NCBI GenBank assembly: GCA_023266355.1
Contig: JAHFQM010000001.1
Location: 456,115 to 520,114, forward strand
Length of the DNA stretch: 64,000 nucleotides
Direction of reading: 5' to 3'
Origin: Aquabacterium sp.
GTDB lineage: Bacteria > Pseudomonadota > Gammaproteobacteria > Burkholderiales > Burkholderiaceae_C
Program-made: the position numbers and the translations under genes
Shown here: positions 25,907 through 34,274 of the stretch, in pieces
Numbering within the stretch: position 1 is the stretch's first letter
Layout: every line of letters begins with the position of its first letter
Notes under the pieces: generated by a model
What the model was told of the DNA's origin: nothing
Databases searched by the model: none
What the model saw: the letters and a program-made list of their open reading frames with translations, nothing else

Positions 25907-27277
25907 TCAGGCGTTCACCGCGACCAGCTCCAGGCGCAGGTCCTGGATGCCGGTGGGAGCGTAAAGCGTCAGGGCCTGTGCCTGCAGCATGCGTTCGTAC
26001 AGGCTGCCGCGGGGCTCCAGGCTGAAGTAATAGCTGCCAGGGCGCACCGGCACGGCGGCCGGCACTTGCGGCGCATGCACCAGGCGCACGCCGGGCATGG
26101 CCGACAGCACCAGCTTGTCCACATCGTCCGGTGCACCCACCTTGAAGCGCTGCGGCACCACCTCCACCAGCTCGGCCGGGGGCATGGCCGCGCTCACGCC
26201 CAGGAAAAGCTGGGTGCCCTGGGTGATCTGTTCTGACGCCAGTTGGCCGTGGTGGAAGGACGGGATGCGCTCTTGCAGCGCGATCGCGAAGCAGCGTGTG
26301 GAGATGACGGTCTCCAGCAGCTCCCGCACGATCTGGTCGAGTCGCTGGAAGCCCGGGCTGGGTTGCTGGTGGTCGTAGCTGGGCAGATCGGCCAGCGTGA
26401 ACGTCTTCGAGAAGGTCATCAGCGCCCCGGCCAGCTCCAGCAGCTTTTCGAACAGGCGCTCGGGGTGCAAGGCTGGGTGGCGCGCCAGGTGTGTCAGGCC
26501 TGCCAGCGCCGTGCTGGCCGTGTGCAGCAGCCAGAACGAGGCGACATCGCCCGAGCGGAACTCGATGACGTTGCGCGAAGGTTCGCGGTGCATGCCATAC
26601 AGCGCATCGACCTTGGCCTGCAGCACCTCCAGCAATCGCCGCAGGTGCAGCGACAGCATCGGCGAAGACTGGATGTGCACGCACGGCGGCATGAAGCGCC
26701 CGTCCAGCTCGAAGCCACCTGCAGACGTCCGCTTGAGGCGCAGCAGCGGCAGGCTCATGAGGTGAGCGCGGGGTGCCGATTCGGGCAGCAGCCGCACCGA
26801 CTTGCGCAGCGTGACCACCTCGGCCGACACCGCCGCCGTGTAACCGTCACCGATGTGCTGCGCGACGCGGTGGTATCGCACGGCCGTGTCGGCTTCCTCC
26901 AGGGTCGCGGCCAGGTTGCTGCCCTGGTGGCGCACGGGTGCCATCGCCAGGTGAAAGGCCAGCGTGCTGCCTTCGGCATGCGACTCGGCGCCGCCTTGGC
27001 CGAGGTTGGTCAAGTCGATGGGCGGCGGCAACTCGTCTTCGGCAGGCGCGTTCAGCAGTTCGCCATCGGGGAAGGCCACTTGCAGCTCCAGCAAGCGCAG
27101 CCGCCCGGCCTGCAAGGCATCGGCATCGACCTTGAGCTGCCGCACGCCCCAGGCATAGGGGTGCAGCAACCGCATGCTTTGGGCCAGCCGCCACTCGTGG
27201 TAGGCGTCCTGTTGCTGGAAGTGCTGGGGCCTCAGGAACAAACCTTCGCCCCACAGGACTTTGGCAGACTGGATCAT
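25907..27277 (-). CDS. tssK: Type VI secretion baseplate protein TssK
   Basis: 456 residues. Connects the baseplate wedge (TssEFG) to the membrane complex. The N terminus KVLWGEGLFLRPQHFQQQDAY is diagnostic of TssK, and the C terminus carries HAPQVPAAVPVRPGSYYFSL. A GAGGAG site precedes ATG 27277, which excludes the longer upstream frame. It lies 38 bases downstream of tssJ and is followed by tssL, the common order tssJ-tssK-tssL. Confidence 0.95.
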   Translation of the reverse strand: MIQSAKVLWGEGLFLRPQHFQQQDAYHEWRLAQSMRLLHPYAWGVRQLKVDADALQAGRLRLLELQVAFPDGELLNAPAEDELPPPIDLTNLGQGGAESHAEGSTLAFHLAMAPVRHQGSNLAATLEEADTAVRYHRVAQHIGDGYTAAVSAEVVTLRKSVRLLPESAPRAHLMSLPLLRLKRTSAGGFELDGRFMPPCVHIQSSPMLSLHLRRLLEVLQAKVDALYGMHREPSRNVIEFRSGDVASFWLLHTASTALAGLTHLARHPALHPERLFEKLLELAGALMTFSKTFTLADLPSYDHQQPSPGFQRLDQIVRELLETVISTRCFAIALQERIPSFHHGQLASEQITQGTQLFLGVSAAMPPAELVEVVPQRFKVGAPDDVDKLVLSAMPGVRLVHAPQVPAAVPVRPGSYYFSLEPRGSLYERMLQAQALTLYAPTGIQDLRLELVAVNA

Positions 27278-27315
27278 GGGCGGTACTCCTCGATTGATTT
27301 TGTGTGCGTGCGATG

Positions 27316-28029
27316 TCAGGGGCAGCTCACCGCGACCGAGCGTGCGCTGCCTGCCGCCTGGCCCACGGGCGCGCCTGTCTGCACGCTGAGGGCGCAGGCG
27401 TGCGCGCCCAGCGACAGCCCGCCCAGTTCGGCGTCGGCCGCCTTGAAGGCATAGCGCCATCGGCCGGCCGCCGGACGGCGGTAGAGCGCCACGATGCCGA
27501 TGTAGGGCACGTCGCGCGCCACCTTGTCGGTGGCTTCGTGGTGTTGGCCGGGCACCAGTTGCACCTCCCGCACGGCGACCAGGTCATCGCCCAGGGCCTG
27601 CTTTTCCCGGGCTGGGTCGCCGAAGACGTCCGCCTGGGCCTGCAGGAAGCTGTCAGGGTTGCGCAGCTTGAAGATGCGCGTGACGAGCCCGAGAGGCTGG
27701 CCGTTGTCGGCCGCGTTCAGCGAACTGCTGGCGTGCAATTGCCAGCGGATGCGGCGGTCGGGCAGGGCGCTGTCAGGCAGGGCGTCGGGCAGCGTCGCAG
27801 GTGCCTTGATGCCGGTGACTTCCAGGGCCTTGTCGGCCACCGAGCTCAGCACGCCCATGACCCCGCTCGGGGCTTCTACGCCGGCTGCGTTCACGGCGCT
27901 CATGGCATCGGCGGCAGGTGGTGCAGATGCGCACGACGTCAGGCACGACGCCAGCGACAGCGTCAGGCACCCGGCCAGAAACGATGCTGCTGGGGCCGCT
28001 GAAAAGCGTCCTTGGATCCCTGTGTTCAT
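27316..28029 (-). CDS. tssJ: Type VI secretion outer-membrane lipoprotein TssJ
   Basis: 237 residues. It has a lipoprotein signal peptide with candidate lipoboxes LASC and LTSC, and a TssJ transthyretin-like domain (WQLHASSSLNAADNGQPLGL, VTRIFKLRNPDSFLQA, FGDPAREKQALGDDLVAVRE, PGQHHEATDKVARDVPYIGI). A linker of roughly 60 residues between the lipid anchor and the domain makes it longer than the usual 150-200 residues. It heads the minus-strand tssJKL operon, divergent from the TPR lipoprotein and the tssB operon. Confidence 0.92.
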   Translation of the reverse strand: MNTGIQGRFSAAPAASFLAGCLTLSLASCLTSCASAPPAADAMSAVNAAGVEAPSGVMGVLSSVADKALEVTGIKAPATLPDALPDSALPDRRIRWQLHASSSLNAADNGQPLGLVTRIFKLRNPDSFLQAQADVFGDPAREKQALGDDLVAVREVQLVPGQHHEATDKVARDVPYIGIVALYRRPAAGRWRYAFKAADAELGGLSLGAHACALSVQTGAPVGQAAGSARSVAVSCP

Positions 28030-28223
28030 GTGTGTGTGCGGGGCAAGCTGCGCCCATCGCCGCGCGTAGTGTAGGCAGCTGTGATGGCTTCTTTCTCACC
28101 GGCCCCCCACAAGAGGGGACTGCACATGCAACGGAATGCAAGAGTCTGTAAACCACCCTCCAATGGGGGAATGCACGACCGCCAAATTCGGCTCTAATCC
28201 GCCGCAAAGGCAACCGACTCGAC
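28030..28223. other. Divergent intergenic region of the T6SS cluster
   Basis: 194 bases separating tssJKL (-) from the TPR lipoprotein-tssB operon (+). It must hold both promoters. A TACACT reading toward tssJ near 28062-28067 and TCTAAT at 28193-28198 reading toward the lipoprotein gene are possible -10 elements, neither with a good -35. I find no sigma-54 type GG-N10-GC element. Confidence 0.35.
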
Positions 28224-29036
28224 ATGAAGCCGGTGCCGAAATTTGAACCATCAGGGAGTGTTCGATTGCATTCGAATGGCAAGAGCCGTGCGCTTGTGGG
28301 CGCGGCCAATTTAGGGGTGCGTCCGCGTGCCGGTCACAGCTGGATGGCCTTGCTCGCAAGCGCCGCGGCGGTCATGGTGTTGACGGGTTGCGGCTCGCTG
28401 TCAGGCAAGGCTGGCGTCACTGACAAGCTGGCGCTGCAAGAGAAGGTCGATGAGCGCATGGCCGCCGCCGACAAGGCCCTCAAGCAAGGCCAGACCGACC
28501 AGGCGCTGGCTCAGCTCGACAGTGCCATCCAGGTGGACCCTGCCGCGAAACAGCCTTGGCTGAAGAAGGCGCAGATCCACTTCGAGGCGCGCCAGTACGG
28601 ATTGGCGATCACCGAGGCCCAGGAGGTGCTGCAACGCGATGTGCGCGACCTGACCGCGCAGAGCATCCTGGCCGTCAGCGGCCTGCGTGTCAGCGCTCAG
28701 GCGTTGGAGCAGTTGCGCAAGGTCAACGAGGTCAATGGCTCGACCCGCAGCGAGGCCGAGAGCGTCGCCCGCATCATCCACGAGGCCCTGGGCGAACCCA
28801 TCTTGCTGGCGGCATCAGCGGCTTCTGCGCCCGCTCAGGCGTCTGCCCCTGCTGCAAGCCCGGTCGCTGGCAACGGCCGCGGTCGGGGTGCTGTCGTGAG
28901 GCCCCGCCCCGCAGCGCCGGTGTCTCAGGCCCCGGGTGCGGTGCCCGCCGCGGCGCCCACAGCCACCCCGCGCCCCACACCGGCGCCTTCCCCTGTTCCT
29001 TCCGCACGCACCAACCCCTTCGGGGCTTTGCAGTAA
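28224..29036 (+). CDS. T6SS-linked lipoprotein with TPR-like helices and Pro/Ala-rich tail
   Basis: Up to 270 residues. MALLASAAAVMVLTGC gives a lipobox cysteine. It is followed by a TPR-like region (MAAADKALKQGQTDQALAQL, IQVDPAAKQPWLKKAQIHFE) and a Pro/Ala/Ser-rich tail ending NPFGALQ. From ATG 28224 the n-region would be 40 residues. A GTG at 28317 would give a normal signal peptide beginning with RPRAGHSW, so the start is unsure. It sits directly before tssB, a position where accessory TPR proteins occur in Burkholderiales T6SS clusters. Its role is unproven. Confidence 0.7.
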   Translation: MKPVPKFEPSGSVRLHSNGKSRALVGAANLGVRPRAGHSWMALLASAAAVMVLTGCGSLSGKAGVTDKLALQEKVDERMAAADKALKQGQTDQALAQLDSAIQVDPAAKQPWLKKAQIHFEARQYGLAITEAQEVLQRDVRDLTAQSILAVSGLRVSAQALEQLRKVNEVNGSTRSEAESVARIIHEALGEPILLAASAASAPAQASAPAASPVAGNGRGRGAVVRPRPAAPVSQAPGAVPAAAPTATPRPTPAPSPVPSARTNPFGALQ

Positions 29037-29061
29037 ACCCGTTCAACCAAGGAGTCCGGCC

Positions 29062-29592
29062 ATGGCCAAGAAAGACAGCGTTCAACAGCGCCTGGGGCGC
29101 GTTCGCCCACCCCGCGTTCAGCTCACGTACGACGTGGAAGTCGGGGATGCCATCGAGCAAAAGGAAATTCCCTTCGTGATGGGGGTGATGGCGGACTTCA
29201 CCGGCCAGCCCGACCCTGACAAGCCTTTGGCCAAGCTCAAGGACCGCAAGTTCGTTCAGATCGACATGGACAACTTCGACGAGGTCATGGCCGGCATGGC
29301 GCCGCGTGCCAGTTACCGCGTGCCCAACCTGCTGTCGCCCGAGGGCGGTGAGTTCGCCGTGAACCTGGACTTCGAGGGCATGGACGATTTCCGCCCCGAG
29401 GCGGTGGTGCAACAGGTCGATCCGCTGCGCAAGCTGCTGGAGGCGCGCACCAAGCTCTCCGACCTGCGCAACAAGCTGGCCGGCAACGAGAAGCTGGAAG
29501 ACGCCCTGGGCGAAGTGCTGGGCAACACCGAGCAGCGCCGCCTGCTGGAAGCCGAGGCCCAGGCGGCCTCTGACGCCACCCACCAGGAGTGA
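29062..29592 (+). CDS. tssB: Type VI secretion contractile sheath small subunit TssB
   Basis: 176 residues (VipA/ImpB). RVQLTYDVEVGDAIEQKEIP and FVMGVMADFTGQP are typical. The sheath-domain and helix region contains FVQIDMDNFDEVM and LRKLLEARTKLSDLRNKLAGN. An AAGGAG lies seven bases before ATG 29062. It is followed after 3 bases by tssC, with which it forms the sheath heterodimer. Confidence 0.96.
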   Translation: MAKKDSVQQRLGRVRPPRVQLTYDVEVGDAIEQKEIPFVMGVMADFTGQPDPDKPLAKLKDRKFVQIDMDNFDEVMAGMAPRASYRVPNLLSPEGGEFAVNLDFEGMDDFRPEAVVQQVDPLRKLLEARTKLSDLRNKLAGNEKLEDALGEVLGNTEQRRLLEAEAQAASDATHQE

Positions 29593-29595
29593 ACC

Positions 29596-31077
29596 ATGAG
29601 CGCCCAACTGCAATCCAACGGTCAACCCGCAGCCGCCGAGGCCCAGAGTCTGCTCGATGACATCGTCGCGCGCAGCAAGGTTGCCAAGACGGATGTCGAG
29701 CACGCCCGCGCCAAGGACATCATCGGTGAACTCGTCCGCGAAGTGATGGCGGGCACCGTGACGGTGTCGGACAACCTCTCGGCCAGCATCGATGCGCGCA
29801 TCGCCGACATCGACCAGCTGATCTCTGCCCAGCTCAGCGCTGTCATGCACGCGCCCGAGTTCCAGAAGCTGGAGTCCACCTGGACCGGTCTGCAGTACCT
29901 CTGCAAGCAGACGTCCACTGGCGAGCGCCTGAAGATCAAGCTGCTCAACGCCACCAAGAAGGACATGGTCAAGGACTTCAAGACCGCCATCGACTTCGAC
30001 CAGTCCACGCTGTTCAAGAAGGTGTACGAAGAAGAGTTCGGCACCTTCGGTGGCGCGCCCTTCGGTGCCCTGATCGGTGACTATGAAATCGGCCGAGGCG
30101 CAGAAGACATGTTCTTCGTGGAGCAGATGGCCCATGTGGCGGCCGCCGCCCATGCGCCTTTCATCTCCTCAGCCTCGGCCGAGCTCTTTGGCCTGGAGGC
30201 CTTCACCGAACTGGGCAAGCCGCGCGACCTGGCCAAGGTCTTTGACACGGTGGACTACGCCAAGTGGAAGTCATTCCGCGAGTCGGAAGACGCCCGCTAT
30301 GTGGGCCTGACCGTGCCTCGCTTCCTGGGCCGCCTGCCCTACGACCCCAAGGAAGGCACCAGCACCGAAGGCTTCAATTTCGTCGAAGAGGTCGATGGCA
30401 GCGATCACAGCCGCTACCTCTGGGTCAACACGGCCTACGCCATGGGCGCGCGCTTGACGGCCGCTTTCGAGCAGTACGGCTGGTGTGCCGCCATCCGTGG
30501 CGTGGAGGGCGGCGGCCTGGTCGAAGACCTGCCCACACACACCTTCAAGACCGACGATGGTGAGATCGCCCTGAAGTGCCCGACCGAAGTGGCCATCACC
30601 GACCGCCGCGAGAAGGAACTCAGCGACCTGGGCTTCATCCCTCTGGTGCATTGCAAGAACACCGACTACGCCGCCTTCTTCGGTGCCCAGTCGGCCCAGA
30701 AGGCCAAGAAGTACGACAGCGATGCGGCCAACGCCAACGCTGCCCTGTCGGCTCAACTCCAGTACATGTTCGCGGTCTGCCGCATTGCGCACTACATGAA
30801 AGCCATGATGCGCGACAAGGTGGGCAGCTTCGCCAACACGCTGGACGTCGAGCGCTATCTGCACAACTGGCTGATGCAGTACGTGGTGGATGCGCAGGAC
30901 GCCTCTCAGGAGATCCGCGCTCAGAAGCCGCTGCGTGAAGCCAGCGTCGAAGTCAGCGAAGTCCCGGGGCGCCCCGGCTCGTACCGCGCGGTGGCTTTCG
31001 TGCGCCCGCATTACCAGCTGGACGAACTGTCGGTGTCGCTGCGTCTGGTCGCCGAGTTGCCGCAAGGCTCGAAGTGA
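29596..31077 (+). CDS. tssC: Type VI secretion contractile sheath large subunit TssC
   Basis: 493 residues (VipB/ImpC). FQKLESTWTGLQYLCKQ, IGDYEIGRGAEDMFFVEQM, PFISSASAELFGLEAF, FLGRLPYDPKEGTSTEGFNF and the C-terminal ARITSW-like FVRPHYQLDELSVSLRLV match the family. CAGGAG precedes the ATG. Its length and all blocks are complete, so the sheath should be functional. Confidence 0.96.
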   Translation: MSAQLQSNGQPAAAEAQSLLDDIVARSKVAKTDVEHARAKDIIGELVREVMAGTVTVSDNLSASIDARIADIDQLISAQLSAVMHAPEFQKLESTWTGLQYLCKQTSTGERLKIKLLNATKKDMVKDFKTAIDFDQSTLFKKVYEEEFGTFGGAPFGALIGDYEIGRGAEDMFFVEQMAHVAAAAHAPFISSASAELFGLEAFTELGKPRDLAKVFDTVDYAKWKSFRESEDARYVGLTVPRFLGRLPYDPKEGTSTEGFNFVEEVDGSDHSRYLWVNTAYAMGARLTAAFEQYGWCAAIRGVEGGGLVEDLPTHTFKTDDGEIALKCPTEVAITDRREKELSDLGFIPLVHCKNTDYAAFFGAQSAQKAKKYDSDAANANAALSAQLQYMFAVCRIAHYMKAMMRDKVGSFANTLDVERYLHNWLMQYVVDAQDASQEIRAQKPLREASVEVSEVPGRPGSYRAVAFVRPHYQLDELSVSLRLVAELPQGSK

Positions 31078-31142
31078 CCTTTCCCACCAGCTCGACCGCG
31101 GGTGGAGGCACCTGCGGCGGCACAACAACACAGGAGTGAATC

Positions 31143-31679
31143 GTGAAAGACATTTACATCAAGTTCGGCAAGCCGCTGAACGGCAAGGAAATCAAGGGCG
31201 AATCGCGTGACGCCGGTGCTGGCACCCAGCACGCTGCGCCCTGGTTCGAAGCCATCAGCTGGAACCACATCATCCGCCAGCCCAAGTCGGCGACGGCATC
31301 GACCGCCGGTGGCCACACCGCCGAGCGTTGCGAGCACGGCGAAATGATCTTCACCAAGGACCTGGACCTGGTCAGCCCCCAGCTGTGGGAAGCCTGCTCG
31401 GCCGGTACGCTGTACGACGACGTGGAGATCCACTTCATGCGCGCCAACGGCACGAATGACCGCGTGCTGTACCTCAAGATTCGCCTCAAGAAGGTGCTGA
31501 TCTCGCAGGTGGTGCCGTCGGTGGAATCCGAAGGCCTGCCGACCGAAAACTTCGGTCTGCGCTATTCCGCCGTGGAGTGGACCTACACCCAGCAGACCAT
31601 GGACGGCAAGTCCAAGCCGGGTCAGGTCGCTTCCTGGAGCCTGGCCACCAACAAGGCTGCGTTCGACGCGCCGAACTGA
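31143..31679 (+). CDS. hcp: Type VI secretion tube protein Hcp (TssD)
   Basis: 178 residues beginning with GTG after CAGGAGTG. It starts KDIYIKFGKPLNGKEIKGES, continues with EAISWNHIIRQPKSATAS and GEMIFTKDLDL, and ends VEWTYTQQTMDGKSKPGQVA, all Hcp blocks. Forms hexameric rings inside the TssBC sheath. The length is slightly above the classic 160-172 residues. A terminator at 31741-31773 follows, which may keep hcp transcripts more abundant than those of tssE onward. Confidence 0.95.
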   Translation: MKDIYIKFGKPLNGKEIKGESRDAGAGTQHAAPWFEAISWNHIIRQPKSATASTAGGHTAERCEHGEMIFTKDLDLVSPQLWEACSAGTLYDDVEIHFMRANGTNDRVLYLKIRLKKVLISQVVPSVESEGLPTENFGLRYSAVEWTYTQQTMDGKSKPGQVASWSLATNKAAFDAPN

Positions 31680-31740
31680 GTCTGACCTGAGGCAGGTGTC
31701 GAACCTGGGGTCGGTGTGTGCCCCAGGAGATCAGGTTGTT

Positions 31741-31773
31741 GCATCCGGCGGATGGTGCGTCGGATGCTTTTTT
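31741..31773 (+). terminator. Terminator or attenuator between hcp and tssE
   Basis: GCATCCG (31741-31747) pairs perfectly with CGGATGC (31761-31767) across a 13-base loop, followed by six T. It stands between co-oriented T6SS genes and ends 18 bases before the tssE ATG. It may act as a partial terminator that lowers expression of tssE-tssH relative to tssBC-hcp. Confidence 0.8.
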
Positions 31774-31791
31774 CTTCCCCTGGAGTCCTGG

Positions 31792-32283
31792 ATGTCATCC
31801 TCCTTGCGGATCCGTCGCAGCCTGTTCGATCGCCTCTTGGGTGCGCATCAGGAAGTGCCAGATGGCGTGATGCCCACGTACACGCTCGACCAGTTGCGTG
31901 ACGCTGTGGCGGCCGATCTGGAGCGTCTTCTGAACACGCGCACGGCGCTGCATGCCGACAGCGCATCCTTGGGGTCCCATGCCCGTCGCTCGGTGCTGAG
32001 CTTCGGTGTGCGCGATTTCGCCTCTCGCGTGCTGGCCAGTTCGGAGGACCAGCGCCACATCGCGCGCAGCCTGACCCAGGCCATCGAGCGCCACGAACCC
32101 CGCCTGCGCCATGTGCACGTGGACTTCCGTGTGGATGCGAGCACCGGCACGGCCCTGCAGTTCACCGTCCGGGCCATGTTGGTCGTGACCCCTTTGAACG
32201 AGGGTGTGAGCTTCGACGCGGTGCTCATGCCCGCGGCCTCGCGCTACCACGTCACCCAATCCCGTTTCATGCACGCTGCCTGA
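31792..32283 (+). CDS. tssE: Type VI secretion baseplate protein TssE (gp25-like)
   Basis: 163 residues. SLFDRLLGAHQ at the start and DQLRDAVAADLERLLNTRTA, SVLSFGVRDF, EPRLRHVHVDF are the gp25/TssE core. ATG 31792 follows a TGGAG site. The longer frame to 31696 crosses the terminator and is unconserved. It belongs to the baseplate wedge with TssF and TssG. Confidence 0.93.
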   Translation: MSSSLRIRRSLFDRLLGAHQEVPDGVMPTYTLDQLRDAVAADLERLLNTRTALHADSASLGSHARRSVLSFGVRDFASRVLASSEDQRHIARSLTQAIERHEPRLRHVHVDFRVDASTGTALQFTVRAMLVVTPLNEGVSFDAVLMPAASRYHVTQSRFMHAA

Positions 32284-32336
32284 GCCTCGCCTCGCGCAGC
32301 CCCACTTTCATCACAGCCACCGTCCCCTGCCGCTCC

Positions 32337-34274
32337 ATGGACGACCTCCTGCCCCACTACGAACGCGAGTTGGCCTTCCTGCGCACCCGCGCGGCCGACT
32401 TCGCGCAGCGCTATCCCAAGATCGCTGGGCGCTTGCAGCTCTCCGGGGATGTGGGCGATGACCCGCACGTTGAGCGCTTGATGGAGTCTTTCGCGCTGTT
32501 GTCCGCGCGCATCCACAAGCGCCTGGACGACGACTTCCCGTTGTTCACCGAAGCCCTGCTGGAGGTGCTGTACCCGCACTACCTGCGCCCGTTCCCCTCG
32601 TGTGCCGTGGCGCGTTTCGACCTCAGTGCCCAGGCCCTGCAGATGAGCCAGCCGGCCATCCTGCCGCGTGGCACCGAGTTGACGTCGCGCCCGGTCAAGG
32701 GGGTGCCTTGCCGTTTCCGCACCAGCCAGGCGATCACGCTCTTGCCCTTGCGCGTGGCCAGCGTCAGCTTCCAGAACGCCTTGGGCGCACCCGCAGGCAC
32801 GCCGGTGCCGCCGCAGGCCACCTCGGTGCTGTCCATCACCCTCGACAAGCTGTCGCCGGCCTTGTCGTGGTCAGCGGCCTTGTCTGCCCCTTTGCGCATC
32901 TACCTCGACGGCGAGGCCTCGCAGGTCAGCGCCTTGCGCGAAGCCCTGTGCCGCCAGGCCGTGGGCGTGATGTGGCAGACGGACGCTGGCCGACCGTGGC
33001 GCCAAGCGGCTGGGGGCGCAGCGGCCTTGCCCCAGGGCGTGGGCTTTGCCGAGGACGAGGCCCTCATCGATTGGGACGATCGCTCGCATCCTGCCTACCG
33101 GCTGCTGTCGGAGTACTTCGCCTTCCCGGACAAGTTCCAGTTCGTGGACCTGCCCGCGCTGTTCGCCAGCCCGGCTGAGAAGGACGTCGCGGGCGAGGGT
33201 GGCGCGGCGTCGCGCTTGACGGTGCATGTGCTGGTCGCAGGGCTGCGGGCAGATGCCGATGCCAGCCGCTTGCTGGAGGCCGTGGCTGTGCACAACGTCG
33301 TCTTGGGGGCCGCACCGGTCGTCAACCTGTTCCGTCAGGCAGCCGACCCCATCCGCATCACGCACCAGCAGGACACCCACGCGGTGGTGGTCGATGGCCG
33401 CCGCGCCCATGGCCACGAGGTGCACGCACTGGAGCGGGTGTACCGCGTGCGCCAGACGGCCCACGGCGACATGATCGACGAGGTCAAGCCCTTCTTTTCA
33501 CTGCAGCACGGTGCCTTGCTGGCCGACGATGGCCTCACCCCGCAGGGCGCAACGGTGCCGTCGGGCGCTCAGGGTGCCGGCCTGCAGGGCGCCATCCCAG
33601 CCTATTGGCAATTGCACCGCGACGAGGACCTGGCCGAGCGCAGCCCAGGCCACGAGCTGATGCTGACCCTAGTGGACGCCAACCAGCACCTCACCACGCC
33701 CGCTGTGGAGACGCTTTCGCTGGACGTGCTGGCCACCAATCGCGATTTGCCGCACCTGCTGGCGCCGGGCACGCCGGGCGGCGACCTGTTCATGAGCGGT
33801 GGCGGGCCCGCGCGCGAAGTGGTGCTCTTGCGCAAGCCCACGCGCAGCCACCGGGTGCATCGCGGCAAGGGCATGTTGTGGCGCCTGATTTCGCACCTGT
33901 CGCTCAACCACCTCTCGCTCACTGGTGGCGGCATCGATGCGCTCAAGGAGTTGCTGCGCCTCTACGACCTGCCGCACAGCCTCAGCAACCGTCGCCAGGT
34001 GGAGGCCTTGGTGGCCATCGAGTTCAAGCCGGACACGGCCTGGCTGCCCGGCGAGCCCTTCGCAACTTTCGTGCGTGGCACCGAGGTGCGCCTCACCGTC
34101 GATGAGCAGGGCTTCGTGGGCACGGGCCTGGGTTTGTTCGCCACGGTGCTGGACCACTTTTTCGGGCTGTATGTCCACATCAACAGCTATGCCCGGCTGA
34201 CCGTGCTGTCCGCACGCACCCACGAGGAGTTGATCGCATGTCCACCACGGCATGGCGCGCGCCCCTTGCTGTGA
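32337..34274 (+). CDS. tssF: Type VI secretion baseplate protein TssF
   Basis: 645 residues. The N terminus DDLLPHYERELAFLRTRAADFAQ, YPKIAGRLQLSGD, DPHVERLMESFALLSARIH and EALLEVLYPHYLRPFPSC are classic TssF; the C-terminal LFATVLDHFFGLYVHINSYARL is also typical. The stop overlaps the tssG start by 37 bases, implying translational coupling. It is slightly longer than the usual 580-620 residues. Confidence 0.95.
   Translation: MDDLLPHYERELAFLRTRAADFAQRYPKIAGRLQLSGDVGDDPHVERLMESFALLSARIHKRLDDDFPLFTEALLEVLYPHYLRPFPSCAVARFDLSAQALQMSQPAILPRGTELTSRPVKGVPCRFRTSQAITLLPLRVASVSFQNALGAPAGTPVPPQATSVLSITLDKLSPALSWSAALSAPLRIYLDGEASQVSALREALCRQAVGVMWQTDAGRPWRQAAGGAAALPQGVGFAEDEALIDWDDRSHPAYRLLSEYFAFPDKFQFVDLPALFASPAEKDVAGEGGAASRLTVHVLVAGLRADADASRLLEAVAVHNVVLGAAPVVNLFRQAADPIRITHQQDTHAVVVDGRRAHGHEVHALERVYRVRQTAHGDMIDEVKPFFSLQHGALLADDGLTPQGATVPSGAQGAGLQGAIPAYWQLHRDEDLAERSPGHELMLTLVDANQHLTTPAVETLSLDVLATNRDLPHLLAPGTPGGDLFMSGGGPAREVVLLRKPTRSHRVHRGKGMLWRLISHLSLNHLSLTGGGIDALKELLRLYDLPHSLSNRRQVEALVAIEFKPDTAWLPGEPFATFVRGTEVRLTVDEQGFVGTGLGLFATVLDHFFGLYVHINSYARLTVLSARTHEELIACPPRHGARPLL

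Noticed and set aside
25084..27277. A type IVB (Dot/Icm) system based on the DotU-like protein
   Set aside because: The adjacent TssK, TssJ, TssB, TssC, Hcp and ClpV establish a type VI system.
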